The notes: a model not told the origin generated them from the letters alone. A stretch of DNA of 64,000 nt from Saccopteryx bilineata (GCF_036850765.1 NC_089493.1:262744534-262808533); one strand, 5' to 3'; counted from the first letter of the stretch, positions 1-10,739 are shown. Made by a program: numbers and translations.

Positions 1-146
1 ATCCTGCATCCTCAGCTGACACCACAGGAAGCAAAAAAATCCAGCCAATCCACGGATTTGTGAGATCATGTGAGAAATGATCATTGTTGTGTTGAGGCAC
101 CAAGTTTGGAGGTAGTGCTTTATGCAGCAATAAAAAACTAAAACCG
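1..146. other. unassigned sequence at left edge
   Basis: No open reading frame of note and no repeat I recognise. It ends where a type A SINE begins. Confidence 0.4.
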
Positions 147-429
147 GCCCTGGCTGGTTAGCTCAGTGACAGAGCATCAGCCGGTTGTATAGATGTCCCA
201 GGTTCAATTCCTGGTCAGGGCACACAAGAGAAGCATCCATCTGCTTTTCTACCCCTCCCCCTTTCCCTTTTCTCTCTATCTCTCTCATCTCCTCCCTGAG
301 CCACACTTCAATTAGAGCAAGTTGGCCCCCCCCCCGCATGGAGAATGGCTCCATGGCCTCCCCTCAGGCACTGAAATAGGTCGATTGTTGAGCAACAGAA
401 TATGGGCTTGCTATGTGGATCCCATAGAG

Positions 430-954
430 CAGTGGTCCCCAACCCCCGGACCACGGACCGGTACTGGTCCGCAGAGAAAGAATAAATAACTTACATTATT
501 TCTGTTTTATTTATATTTAAGTTTGAACAATGTTTTATTTTTTAAAAATGACCAGATTCCCTCTGTTACATCCGTCAAAGACTCACTCTTGACGCTTGTC
601 TCGTAAGTTCGGCAATTACATTTAAAAATACCACAGTTTTGCCTGACCTGTGGTGGCGCAGTGGATAAAGCGTCAACCTGGAACGCTGAGGTCCCCGGTT
701 CGAAACCCTGGGCTTACCTGGTCAAGGCACATATGGGAGTTGATGCTTCCTGCTCCTCCCTCTTCTCCCTCTCTCTCTCTCTCTCCTCTCTAAAATGAAT
801 AAATAAAATCTTAAAAAAAATAAAAATACCAGTTTTTACGCTGGTCACATAATTTTATTTTGTGCATTTATGCGTCCCACCCTAAAGGCCGATCCGTGAA
901 AATATTTTCTGACATTAAACCAGTTCGTGGCCCAAAAAAGGTTGAGGACCACTG
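430..954. mobile_element. Non-autonomous hAT element (CAGTGGTCCCCAAC family)
   Basis: The ends are inverted repeats, CAGTGGTCCCCAAC at left and GTTGAGGACCACTG at right. The flanks carry a perfect 8-bp TSD, CCATAGAG, at 422-429 and 955-962. No transposase is encoded. It sits inside a type A SINE and is itself hit by a type B SINE. An 8-bp TSD with CAGTG-like ends is the hAT signature. Related to the copy at 11376-12089. Confidence 0.9.
641..822 (+). mobile_element. SINE type B inside the hAT element
   Basis: Head GCCTGACCTGTGGTGGCGCA, then a CT-rich stretch and the AAATGAATAAATAAA tail. The flanks share AAAATACCA..GTTTT as an imperfect TSD. Confidence 0.85.
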
Positions 955-1046
955 CCATAGAGGCACATGTGGGAGTCTGTCTCTCTGCCTCCCTGCTTCT
1001 CACTTAAGAAAAAAATTTAATAAAACAGAAAACAAAAAAGCCTGAA

Positions 1047-1447
1047 GCCCTGGCCGGTTGGCTCAGCGGTAGAGCGTCGGCCTAGCGTGCGGAGGACCCG
1101 GGTTCGACTCCTGGCCAGGGCACACAGGGGAAGCGCCCATTTGCTTCTCCACCCCTCCACCGCACTTTCCTCTCGTCTCTCTCTTCCCCTCCCGCAGCCA
1201 AGGCTCCATTGGAGCAAAGATGGCCCGGGCGCTGGGGATGGCTCTGTGGCCTCTGCCCCAGGCGCTATTGTGGCTCTGGTAGCAACATGGCGACGTCCAG
1301 GCTGGGCAGAGCATCGCCCCCTGGTGGGCAGAGCGTCGCCCCCTGGTGGGCGTGCCGGGTGGATCCCGGTAGGGCGCATGCAGGAGTCTGTCTGACTGTC
1401 TCTCCCTGTTTCCAGCTTCAGAAAAATGAAAAAAAAAAAAAAAAAAA
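1047..1447 (+). mobile_element. SINE type A, long subfamily
   Basis: Full-length, with the doubled 'CAGAGCRTCGCCCCCTGG' segment near 1307-1350 and an A tail at 1430-1446. The short TSD is GCCTGAA on both sides. Confidence 0.9.
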
Positions 1448-1458
1448 GCCTGAAACCA

Positions 1459-1676
1459 AGCCTAACCGGTGGTGGCACAGTAGATAGAGCATCAACCTGG
1501 GACTCTGAGATCCCAGGTTCAAAACCTCAAGGTTACCAACTTGAGTGCACATTCATCCAGCTTGAGCACAGGGTCTCAGGCTTGAGCATGGTATCATGGA
1601 GATGATCCCAAGGTCACTGGCTTGAGCAAGGAGTAACTGGGTAGGCTGGAACCTAACCCCTCCTCCCCAGGAATAA
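1459..1676 (+). mobile_element. SINE type C, 5' part (split)
   Basis: The head is at 1459-1530, followed by the serial 'GGCTTGAGC' repeats typical of type C. It breaks off at 1676, where a TIR element was inserted. The 3' part (ATCAATGAACAACTAAAATG and on) resumes at 3684. Confidence 0.85.
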
Positions 1677-2019
1677 CGCTGGGGAACAAAATTTTTGTTG
1701 CATCCACAAAAACACTTGTTCTTACCTAATTCGAGTGTGCTGATCTCAAATCTGACATTAGTTTTTCTCTGTAAGATACACTTTTTTTGCAATTCAAGAT
1801 TTTACGTTGTCATCTTATTGTAAAATTTTCAACATTTAGTTTAACATAATGAAGTAGAATGTCTTCTTGGGCATCATCTTTGTGACAATATAATAATTTA
1901 TATAATGCAGTAAATACACTAATACACTAAAAATATGATTACATCAGAATTTGTCTACAATTTCAAAATAGAACATATTAAAACACTTATTTTAATCATA
2001 AAATGTTTGCAAAACTTAT

Positions 2020-2955
2020 TTAAATTCTATTCAAGCAAAAATTTGTTTTTATAGCTCTTGCGTTTGTGTACTTGTTCAGGACAATCTTCTTTGATGCTCC
2101 AGCAGTAGTCTGCTCATCACTAACAGCTCCAAGATTTTCAGGAAACTTATCAAGGTGACTGTTTAGGAAGTGAATCTTAATGCTCATGTTACATCCAGTG
2201 TCGCAGAAAGCCAACAGCATCCTTTGAACCAGAAGTTCATAGTTTTCTTTGAACTTAGTTTTTCGTTGCCAAGGAAGTTCTTTGTAACTGCCACAAAAGA
2301 CTGCCATGCTGCTTTCTCCTCCTTATTCACCTTCCTGGCAAATTCTTCGTCACATATGAGGGTTCGAATTTGAGGTCCATCCAATACACCTGCTTTTATC
2401 TTTTCAAAGGTCAAGGCAGGAAAAGCAGAAATAATATGTTGAAAGCATTCACTTTCTCTATTTCAAAGCCTGAACAAACTGCTTCATTAAGCCAAGTTTG
2501 ATGTGAAGTGGGGAAAAATGATCCTGTCTCAATTAACTACAGGTTCATTCACAATATTTTGCATCCCTACTTCCAGAGCTTCACGTTTTGGCCACTCCTT
2601 CTGTGTCCAGTGTTTCTCCCGAGCTCGGCTGTCCCACAAACACAGAAAGCAAGGATACTTCATGAAACCTCTCTGTTGTCCTAGCAGGAAATTTACCATT
2701 TTTAGATTCATACAAATGATCCAGTTATGCTCCTCATACTTCAGAAAGTCAAGGACAATTTTTATGTCATTATAATCTTCTTGCAGATGAGTTGAATAAC
2801 CAATTAGAACTGCTAAAAACAGGCAATATATGCATGTGTCACAAATGATGAAATATTGCACCTTTGTCATTGAAGTGTGTAACAACCACATATATAACAG
2901 AAAGTGTCAGGACTATTCTTACATTTACGCCTACTCGAAGAAGCCATGATTCAAT
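2020..2955 (-). pseudogene. Decayed TE-associated protein (KYPCFLCLWDSRA family)
   Basis: Reading the minus strand from about 2948, a start codon opens a short stretch rich in Arg and Lys with FCYICG, a zinc-knuckle-like CxxC, then a stop. After an internal deletion the frame continues with KMVNFLLGQQ and KYPCFLCLWDSRA (about 2700-2615). Further frames carry FEKIKAGVLDGPQIR (about 2405-2360), KAAWQSFVAVTKNFLG, and NMSIKIHFLNSHLDKFPENLG (about 2200-2140). I recall these motifs only from uncharacterised proteins in arthropods, cnidarians and fish, where they look transposon-linked. The function is not known to me. At least two stops, one large deletion and a frame change break it. It ends inside the TIR element, which suggests it was the element's own cargo. 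Confidence 0.65.
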
Positions 2956-3014
2956 CTTAAAATAAAATAAGAGGGTGTTTCTATCAGATAATAATTTTTT
3001 ACATTTAAAAACTA

Positions 3015-3378
3015 GCCCTGGCCGGTTGGCTCAGCGGTAGAGCGTCGGCCTGGCGATGCATTAGTCCCAGGTTCGATTCCCGGCCAGGGCACACAGGAGA
3101 AGCACCCATGTGCTTCTCTACCCTTCCCCCTCTCCTTCCTCTCTGTCTCTCTCTTCCCCTCCTGCAGCCGAGGCTCCATTGGAGCAAAGATGGCCCGGGC
3201 GCTGGGGATGGCTCTGTGGCCTCTGCCTCAGGCACTAGAATGGCTCTGGATGCAACAGAGCGACGCCCCAGAGGGGCAGAACATCGCCCCCTGGTGTGCA
3301 TGCCAGGTGGATCCCGGTCGGGCACATGCGGGAGTCTGTCTGACTGCCTCTCCGTTTCCAGCTTCGGAAAAATGAAAA
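3015..3378 (+). mobile_element. SINE type A, short subfamily, inside the TIR element
   Basis: Head at 3015. It has a single 'CATCGCCCCCTGG' segment near 3283 and the GACTGCCTCTCCGTTTCC tail variant. It shows that the host element was in place before this SINE moved. Confidence 0.9.
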
Positions 3379-3683
3379 AAAGAGACAAATTCTAAATGTT
3401 AAACAAAAATTAAAAAAAAAACAACTACAATTATGTAAAAGTGATGTTTGTAAAACATTAATTGCCTTGTGGTTATGTTCAATCCAAGAGTCGTTGCCCT
3501 TTAACTCCAATTTAAAAACCAATGCATGCCATTAACTGTAACAAAAAGAAATTAAAATTGCATAAAAACTAGAGCATGCACCAAAACACGGATTTTAGAT
3601 TTCAAATCAACGATGCAGAAATATATAGAAATAGTTCTAAAACCTCATGCAACAAAAAATGAAAAAAAAATTGTTCCCCAGTG

Positions 3684-3762
3684 TAATCAATGAACAACTA
3701 AAATGATGCAACTACAGCTGATGCTTCTCATCTTTCTTCCTTCCTCTCTCTCCCTAAAAAAT
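3684..3762 (+). mobile_element. SINE type C, 3' part (split)
   Basis: Continues the copy begun at 1459: ATCAATGAACAACTAAAATG, then CT-rich sequence to CTCTCCCTAAAAAATTAAAAA. Confidence 0.8.
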
Positions 3763-3777
3763 TAAAAACTGAAACCA

Positions 3778-3840
3778 AGAACTTAACACAGTATCTGGCC
3801 CATAGTAAGTACTCAAAGGAGGTATGTGTTGGAAGTGGTA
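3778..3840 (+). repeat. MIR fragment
   Basis: 'ACAGTATCTGGCCCATAGTA' followed by AGTACTCAAAGGA matches the 3' core of the mammalian-wide MIR SINE as I recall it. The fragment is short. Confidence 0.5.
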
Positions 3841-4099
3841 ATGATAAAGGAGTGTTGTAACAGGTTTCTCCTATTAAAGAGAAAACTAATAGTCTGCAGC
3901 AAACTGTATAAAGATGTAAAAGATCATCTAACCCCCAAAACTTATTCTTCAAAATTCCTGTCCTTCTCATTCCCAGGGCTCTCACAATCAAAACAGCACA
4001 AAATGATGCAGGAAGTGGCCATTTTTATGCAACTCTTTCTTGAGAAAAGTCCTTTTGTTGTAAAGTGCTAAATATTCACAATTCCATGGGGTTTGTTTT

Positions 4100-4469
4100 T
4101 GGTTTTTTTGTATTTTTCTGAAGTTGGAAACAGGAAGGCAGTCAGACAGACTCCCGCATGCGCCCAACCAGGATCCACCCGGCATGCCCACCAGGGGGCA
4201 ATGCTCTGCCCATTTGGGGCGTTGCTCTGTTGCAACCAGAACCATTCTAGCACCTGAGGCAGAGGCCATAGAGCCATCCTCAGCACCCGGGCCAACTTTG
4301 CTCCAATGGAGCCTTGGCTGTAGGAGGGGAAGAGAGAGACAGAGAGGAAGGAGGGGGGAGGGGTGGAGAAGCAGATGGGCGCTTCTCCTGTGTGCCCTGG
4401 CCAGGAATAAAACCCGGGACTCCTGCACGCCAGGCTGACGCTCTACCGCTGAGCCAACCAGTCAGGGAC
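4100..4469 (-). mobile_element. SINE type A, short subfamily, minus strand
   Basis: The reverse-complement tail (TATTTTTCTGAAGTTGG) is at the left, and the tRNA-like head ends at 4469 (CCAACCAGTCAGGGA). Confidence 0.85.
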
Positions 4470-4479
4470 TTTCCGCGGG

Positions 4480-5435
4480 TTTCTGTAGAGCCATGTAGTC
4501 CAAGTAAGTTTTTGAAAAGTTTTATTAAGGAGGAAATTTATTAAATATGCCGGCCGTATACAGCTTACACTGGGGTATCCCAAATCGTGTGTCTTAATAT
4601 TCCAGGGTTTGGTTATATATTCCTAATCACATATGGGAGGGGGAAAAGCCTGACATCATGGCATAAGCTTATAATCTTTGTTTTTACCTACAGAGGTTTG
4701 GGGTGGGAAGGGGGGATGGGACACAGTTCATTAGCAAGTTCACAACATTAGTTTACAGGATTCATACAAACATGTTTTTATACACCAAAACTTACAATGC
4801 AACACAATGGTAAAAATGTTATTTTATATATTAAAAGACATTCCCTTGTTTTCTAGTGTTCATTTGTTATTTCTTTGTTCAGAAATACATATATTTGGTT
4901 ACATGCTTTTTGGAAGGGAGAGGTAGTTTCCATAAGGACAAATGCCTGTATATGGCCCATTAGTAAAAGAAAAGGTTTAACTCAGGGGTCCCCAAACTAT
5001 GGCCCCGTGGGCCACATGCGGCCCCCTGAGGCCATTTATCCGCCCCCTGCCGCACTTCTGGAAGGGTACCTCTTTCATTGGTGGACAGTGAACTGGCCCC
5101 CTGTGTAAAAAGTTTGGGGACCCCTGGTTTAACTTAATCTCTCTCTCCTCTCCTACATGGCTAGCTATCTACCTGCCTCCTCAGAGGTGTGGGGGAAGGA
5201 ATTTCTTCATTTACAATACAATGTTACCTGCCATCCTGTTTTTTGTGTAGATCACACAAGCACAAAGAATCATGTTTACAAGATCTCCTTACATGCCTAG
5301 CCCAAATTAATAAAGTGTTCTTTAAGCTTCCTAAATTATTCATATTAATTCTGTACCTTCTGGTACCTTACAACACTTCCTTGCACTGAACTTTTCTCTC
5401 AGTTCCCTTCGTTGGTTGTCTGGGGTTCCGTAACA
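4480..5435 (-). mobile_element. Probable solo LTR of an endogenous retrovirus, minus strand
   Basis: Read on the minus strand it begins TGTTACGGAACCCCAGACAA at 5435. A polyadenylation-type signal follows near the other end: TCCTTAATAAAACTTTTC, about 4520-4535. The right boundary is clear and the left one is approximate. No gag, pol or env frame adjoins it. A 144-bp hAT copy lies inside. The element ends about 130 bp left of the ZSCAN21 promoter CpG cluster. Family not named. Confidence 0.5.
4983..5126. mobile_element. Short hAT MITE (CAGGGGTCCCCAAAC family)
   Basis: The TIRs are CAGGGGTCCCCAAAC and GTTTGGGGACCCCTG. A perfect 8-bp TSD, GTTTAACT, lies at 4975-4982 and 5127-5134. At 144 bp it has no coding capacity. 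Confidence 0.92.
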
Positions 5436-5569
5436 CATACTTTTTCAAATGACAGCACTTAACATATTTGAAAACTGGGACTGATCTGTCCTTCATGCTC
5501 CCCTTGTTTCTACCCAAGATAAGAACAAATTTTCTAGATTTGGGGGGGGTCGAAGAGCATGGTGTTAAC

Positions 5570-5960
5570 TCATACCTCCGGATTGCTCATTTCAGGCCAA
5601 AGACGCCGCCGCCTTCAGGTCGGACCTTTCTTAGTAAAACATTAAAGAGGGCGGGGAGACAAGAACACTGCGGGTTCAAGTAGAGGGCGACTCCATTTTC
5701 CTGCGGAGGCGCCTCAATTTCCCAGGTATCCGAGACACCGAGACGCAGAGATATCCAGAATTCCTAAAAGGTCTCTGCGGCCGCGCACAACAGTCCGCGG
5801 GCGGGGTATGACGCACTTCCGGCTGCGCCTCCCGTTCTGCGCGTCTAGGTGTTCCAGCGCTAAGAGCACCTCTGATTCATGGTGAGCCTCCTGGTGCCTG
5901 GTTAGCTAGGCGGGCGGAAGCGGGAGCCTAGGTCGAAAGGATTCGGAGAGGGAGGAATGG
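5570..5960 (+). promoter_or_regulatory. ZSCAN21: CpG-rich promoter of ZSCAN21
   Basis: CpG dinucleotides cluster here, in a window that is otherwise CpG-poor outside young SINEs. Visible sites are a GC box GGGCGGGG-like run at 5799-5806, a CRE/AP-1-like TGACGCA at 5809-5815 and an ETS-type ACTTCCGG at 5815-5822. No TATA box is evident, which fits a housekeeping-type start. The position upstream of the first consensus splice donor supports the call. The exact start site cannot be seen. Confidence 0.65.
5830..5881 (+). other. ZSCAN21: Putative 5' non-coding exon 1 of ZSCAN21 (3' part)
   Basis: A strong donor, ATG|GTGAGC, lies at 5881/5882 just after the CpG-rich promoter. The next exon on this strand with a matching acceptor is at 19103, which would make intron 1 about 13 kb, mostly filled with repeats. 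The 5' limit given is nominal. An alternative is that a different donor in the CpG cluster is used. Confidence 0.45.
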
Positions 5961-7260
5961 GTGTACAGTTGTGGCCTCCCAGGACCCCCCACCCCCCAGA
6001 CCGGTCCTGGAAGGGCTGTGGGCAAGAGCCATATCCCTGCCCAGCCCCAAAGGCGCTTGCTCCTTGGAAAGCCTTTTCCTCCTCCCGGAGCTTGAACAAA
6101 TGAAACTGTTTCGCAGTTTCAGAGCAGTTTTGTGAGCGCTTCCTGAGCGGAGCAGGGGCTGCCTTCTCTTTTCCCCTGGCTCTCAGTGGGAGGTCTAAAC
6201 TCAGGGCTGGTTGATGAAACACGCCCGAGGGAGTTGGAAACCTCCTCTGTGAAACCAAACCGCTTTAGAAGCTTTGGGTAATGTCTGATCCAGGGGAGTG
6301 AATAGTTCCATTGGCCTTTGTTCAGGTTAGAAAGCATACAAATAACATGGATGTGGGAAACACGGTATTAAAGGACCATTTGTTATACAGTTCGTCATAA
6401 GAAAGGTGATCTGGTGGGTGAGGTACTTGGAAACCCACTAAGGACCGGTTGAAACAAATACATATGGATAAGAAAAGGGTTAAGAGGCAAGACGATTGTT
6501 TTCAGTCTTTGTAACGAAGTGTTGGTCTAGGACTGAACTAGGATCTGTGAAAATATTAGGTTAAAAATATGCACAGTTTGGTTCGGTGAAAAGAAAAGCT
6601 CATTAACAATTAGAACTAATAGTTCTAATTCTGTGCCTCTTAAGATGTTCAAATTTGTCCGCATGGGAGTTTTCGGGTACAGGTTTTTAGTGCGTTAAAG
6701 ACGTTTTGATATTAAATTATTAGGATCTATGATAGTTTGATTTATTTATGCCTCATCTTGTTCCAGAATGGATTTAGGGCACTTTAATAAGGAAATACGT
6801 GCTTTGGGAAACTGACATAAAAGAGTGGGAGGGTCTTGGAACAGAACAAAAGCCTTCTGCTTATAGTAGACGGATTTTTGCTTGATGGATCTCTTTAGCT
6901 TAACATTCTATATAGCCTTTAAAAAGTAATTCTCTATGGTTGAAGACAGTTTGAGTCAGTAATGAAGCCTCCATTTTCTGTCCATATGCTTCTTGATTTG
7001 ATGAGCACTTACTAAGAAAAATTCAGAAGCAAGATCTGGAGGGCACCCCTATGTGAACGTTTCAGTAGACTTAGATTGACCAAATGTGAACTTACTGGCT
7101 TTTGTCCGTGGAAAACAAACAAAGGCTGAGCATTATCAGATTTGTTTTTTAATATTTGCCAGTGTGAGAGGTGGGAGCATTTCTTTTATTGTAACTAAGG
7201 TTGAGCATCTTTTCATGAACTAAGTGCTGAACTGAGACTTTAAAGATAAATAGAAGCCTG
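5960..7260. other. ZSCAN21 intron 1, no recognised element
   Basis: About 1.3 kb of AT-rich intronic sequence. No convincing ORF, RNA gene or repeat end was seen. Confidence 0.5.
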
Positions 7261-7279
7261 CTATAAGAATTGGGCATTG

Positions 7280-7442
7280 ACAGGTTGCTGGCTTGAGCAG
7301 GGGGTCACTGGCTTGACTGGAGCCACCTGGTCAAGGCACATATGAGAAGCAATCAATGAACAACTAAAGTAACGCAACTCCAAGTTAATGCTTCTCATCT
7401 CTCTCCCTTCTTGTCTTGCTTGCTCGCTCAAAACAAAAAATA
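7280..7442 (+). mobile_element. SINE type C, 5'-truncated
   Basis: Starts within the GGCTTGAGC repeats and keeps AAGCAATCAATGAACAAC and the CT-rich 3' part, ending in CAAAACAAAAAATAA. Confidence 0.8.
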
Positions 7443-7767
7443 ATTGGGAATTGAGTGAGCATAGGAAATGAGAAGGGAGTGATGGTTGAAAGGGGTAGCA
7501 GAGGTCAGATTGGGATTTGCTTGTCATGCAAGAAAGTTAAGTAATTTTAAACAGTAGGGTGATACGAGCAGATGTGTGTTTTAAACCTATGCAGATAGCC
7601 TTTGAGCCTGTGGAGATAGAATTGCCAAACTGGAAAATGAACTATGTGATTTCAGAAGATGAAGGAATTTTGTAATTTTGCCAACTAGTTCAAAGCTAAA
7701 AGTATTTGATAAAATTAAAAATAGGCTTTATATTATGTTTGAAATAGATCTGCTAGAAATGTTTTTT

Positions 7768-7940
7768 AAAGACTTCATTTATTGATTTTTAGAGGAGGGG
7801 GTGCAGGGAGGAGCTGAAAGCATCAATTCCTAGTAGTAGTTGCTTCTCGTATGTGCCTTGACTGAATAAGCCTGGGAATTTGAACCAGCGATCCCAGCAT
7901 TCCAGGTCATTGCTTTACCCTCTGCACCACCTCAGGCTGG
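7768..7940 (-). mobile_element. SINE type B-like, minus strand, old
   Basis: The reversed tail (TTCATTTATTGATTTTTAGA) is at the left and the reversed head (GCACCACCTCAGGCTGG) at the right. Diverged. Confidence 0.7.
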
Positions 7941-8194
7941 AAAACTTTTTCATTAGGGCAATATTTGATAGTTATTGGAAGAGTCAGAAATTAACTATTG
8001 TTGTTCCTACAGACAAAGCAGTTACCTTTAAAAAAAAAATCTTAAAAAGTAAACTCTGAGAATGATCTGCTTCAGCATCATAAGTATGGAAGTTAACAGC
8101 CATATTTCTCTTTACCACCCCTTTATAATAGAACAGCATTTACTAAAGCCACTTGTTTGCTCTAGTACCCGATATTTTTTATTTAAATAGCTTC

Positions 8195-9450
8195 AGAATA
8201 GTTTTAGGTTTGTAGAAAAACTCAAAGATAATACACTGAGTCCCCATCTACCTCTCACCTTGTTTCCCTTGTTAACATCTCATATTACTGTGTGCATTTC
8301 TTGCAACTGGGGAACCAGCATTGGCACATTACAATTCACTAAGCTCCACAGTTTATTCAGATTTTACTAGTTTTTCCTAATGTCCTTTTCTGCTCCAGGA
8401 TCTCATCTAGGAGACCACATTACATTAATTTTCATGTCTACTAGTGTCCTTTAGTCAGTGACAGTCTCTAAGTCTTTCCTGTTTTTGATGAACTTTGCAG
8501 TTTTGAGGACTACTAGTCAGTTATTTTTGTACACTGTCCCTCAGTTTGTGTTTGTCTGATGTTTTTCTCATGATTAGACTGGGATTGTGGGTTTTGAGGA
8601 GGAAGACCGCGAACTACTCATCTCATATCAAGGCACATGATTTATCACTGATAATATTAATCTTTAAAAAAATTATTTGTTTTGCCCTGGCCGGTTGGCT
8701 CAGCGGTAGAGTGTCGGCCTGGCGTGCTGGGGACCCGGGTTCGATTCCCGGCCAGAGCACATAGGAGAAGCGCCCATTTGCTTCTCCACCCCCCCCCCCT
8801 CCTTCCTCTCTGTCTCTCTCTTCCCCTCCCGCAGCCAAGGCTCCATTGGAGCAAAGATGGCCCAGGCGCTGGGGATGGCTCCTTGGCCTCTGCCCCAGGT
8901 GCTGGAGTGCGGGGCAGAGCATCGCCCCCTGGTGGGCAGAGTGTCGCCCCTGGTGGGCGTGCCAGGTGGATCCCGGTCGGGTGCATGCGGGAGTCTGTCT
9001 GACTGTCTCTCCCCGTTTCCAGCTTCAGAAAAATGCAAAAAAAACCCCACAAAAAACAAAAAAAAAATATTTGTTTTTATTTAGGTAGCACTGTTCAGTA
9101 ATATATAAATTTCAGGTATACAACGTTATAGCTTGCTATCTGTACAGTCTATTTCATAATCCCCATGCCAGAAGTTTCCATTCATTACCATATAGTTTGA
9201 CCTCCTTTACCAATTTTGTCCTTCCTTTTCTGGTACTACCATTATGATGTCTGGATGAGTTGTAGTTTATTGTTTTGTTTGGTTTGGTTGCTTGTTACTT
9301 TTTTTGTTTTATATTACACATGTGAGTGAAGTCATACAGTTCTTGTTCTTTCTGGCTGACTTATTTCACTTACCATAATATCCACAAGATCTGTCCATGT
9401 TGTCCCAGATGGCTGTATTTCATCTTTTAATGGCAGAGTAGTATTCGTGT
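8195..9450 (-). mobile_element. L1 3' end, minus strand, split by a SINE
   Basis: Sequence such as 'TCCTTTTCTGCTCCAGGATC' and the 9110-9440 stretch (CATTACCATATAGTTTGACC, GGCTGACTTATTTCACTTAC) match the antisense of mammalian L1 3' regions. A type A SINE interrupts it at 8684. It ends in a GT-rich microsatellite. Confidence 0.7.
8684..9068 (+). mobile_element. SINE type A, long subfamily, inside L1
   Basis: Full-length. The TSD ATTTGTTTT lies at both edges. The tail is a mixed A/C run, AAAAAAACCCCACAAAAAAC. Confidence 0.9.
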
Positions 9451-9484
9451 GTGTGTATGTGTATGTGTGTGTGTGTGTGAGTGT
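9450..9484. repeat. (GT)n microsatellite
   Basis: TGTGTGTGTATGTGTATGTG and continuation at the L1 edge. Confidence 0.85.
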
Positions 9485-9606
9485 AGACTATGATAATTTT
9501 AATTTTGATCAACTGTCTAAGATAATGTTTGTCAGGTTTCTCCACTGTAGTTACTTTCACCCAAACCCTTTCTATTCTCTCTTTGGAAGCAAGTCAGTAA
9601 GTGTAC

Positions 9607-9797
9607 CAGGCATCCCCAAACTACGGCCCGCGGGCCACATGCAGCCCCTGAGGCCATTTATCTGGCCCCCTGCCACACTTCTGGAAGGGGCACCTCTTTC
9701 ATTGGTGGTCAGTGAGAGGAGCACTGTATGTGGCAGCCCTCCAACGGTCTGAGGGACAGTGAACTGGCCCCCTGTGTAAAAAGTTTGGGGACCCCTG
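9607..9797. mobile_element. hAT MITE (CAGGGGTCCCCAAAC family), mutated left end
   Basis: Interior and right end match the copy at 4983 (GTTTGGGGACCCCTG at 9783-9797). The left TIR reads CAGGCATCCCCAAAC. No clear 8-bp TSD remains. Confidence 0.8.
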
Positions 9798-9811
9798 GGT
9801 TAAGCTCCACC

Positions 9812-10153
9812 TTTTTTTTTTTTTTACAGGGACAGAGAGAGAGAGAGTCAGACAGAGGGATAGATAGGGACAGACAGACAGGAATGGAGAGAGATGAGAA
9901 GTATCAATTATCAGTTTCTCATTGCAAGACTTTAGTTGTTCATTGATTGCTTTCTCATATGTGCCTTGACTGCGGGCCTTCAGCAGACCGAGTGACCCCT
10001 TGCTCAAGCCAACGACCTTAGGTCCAAGCTGGTGAGCTTTCTTTGCTCAAGCCAGATGAGCTCGCACTCAAGCTGGCGACCTCGGGATCTCGAACCTGGG
10101 TCTTCTGCATCCCAGTCCGACGCTCTATCCACTGTGCCACTGCCTGGTCAGGC
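9812..10153 (-). mobile_element. SINE type C, minus strand
   Basis: The poly-T at left is the reversed A tail, and the reversed head TGCCTGGTCAGGC is at the right. TSD AAGCTCCACCTT on both sides. Confidence 0.9.
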
Positions 10154-10739
10154 AAGCTCCACCTTCTTGAAGGAAGTATCTACATCAATTAGTGGGAGTA
10201 TCTACATCAATTAGTTGGAATAATTCTGTACAGGAAATTTGTCTTTCTCCCCTACTTATTCACTCACCTTTATTCACATCAGTATGGACTTATTACAGAT
10301 ATTTATTTTACACTTAAGGTTATAAACCAGTACTACATTATTTATTTTATTACTCAACTTGTTTCAGCTGTTACTATTAGGAGCATGTATGTATTGGTTT
10401 CTGTGTCCCTTTGACCTGCCTCAGAGTTTTTCTTTGTTTGTTTTTAATACTTTCTGGCATTACAAGATGCTCCAGGCTCATCTTGTATATTCCCCAAAAT
10501 AGAGTCAGCCATTTCTTCATCTCTAGTTCACTTTATGGGAGAATGATATTTCAAAACCAGCATCTGGGCACTGGGTGTGCTGATTGCTACTAGGATGTCA
10601 TTGTTTCTGGACCTTCACAGCAGGCAGAGCTAGGAAATAAATGTCTGTATAGTAACACACACTTATCTAATTCTGTATTAACCTCTGTCTGTATTACACT
10701 AAACATGAGTTTATACTGCCATATTTTTAAATTTAAATT

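Larger units (their letters stand above)
147..1040 (+). mobile_element. SINE type A, diverged, split by a hAT element
   Basis: The tRNA-like head is at 147-225 and the pyrimidine-rich middle at 240-330. The body stops at 429 and resumes at 963 (GCACATGTGGGAGTCTGTCT), ending in an A-rich tail near 1016-1040. The gap is an inserted hAT element. Divergence from the other type A copies suggests an older insertion. Confidence 0.75.
1677..3683. mobile_element. TIR DNA element with 3-bp TAA TSD, unknown family
   Basis: The left end CGCTGGGGAACA and the right end TGTTCCCCAGTG form a 12-bp TIR with one mismatch. TTGTTGCAT lies a few bases further in at both ends, in inverted orientation. TAA flanks both sides (1674-1676 and 3684-3686). 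The element lies inside a type C SINE, so it moved after that SINE. It carries a decayed reading frame on the minus strand (see next entry) and a type A SINE at 3015. TAA TSDs occur in PIF/Harbinger-like elements, but I see no Harbinger transposase, so the superfamily is left open. Confidence 0.75.

Noticed and set aside
147..225. tRNA-like heads of the SINEs as tRNA genes
   Set aside because: A and B boxes are present, but each is followed by a SINE body and tail and is bounded by TSDs. No free tRNA gene was seen.
1017..1478. 153-residue ORF on the minus strand, with similar ORFs at 8657-9052, 10788-11270, 31560-31982, 33527-34096, 42700-43107 and 54618-55034
   Set aside because: All lie within type A SINEs and repeat the same Pro/Arg-rich text. 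They are open because the SINE is GC-rich and lacks stops, and are not genes.
1677..3683. Assignment of the TAA-flanked element to PIF/Harbinger
   Set aside because: TAA TSDs fit, but no Harbinger transposase or Myb-like partner was found. The superfamily is left open.
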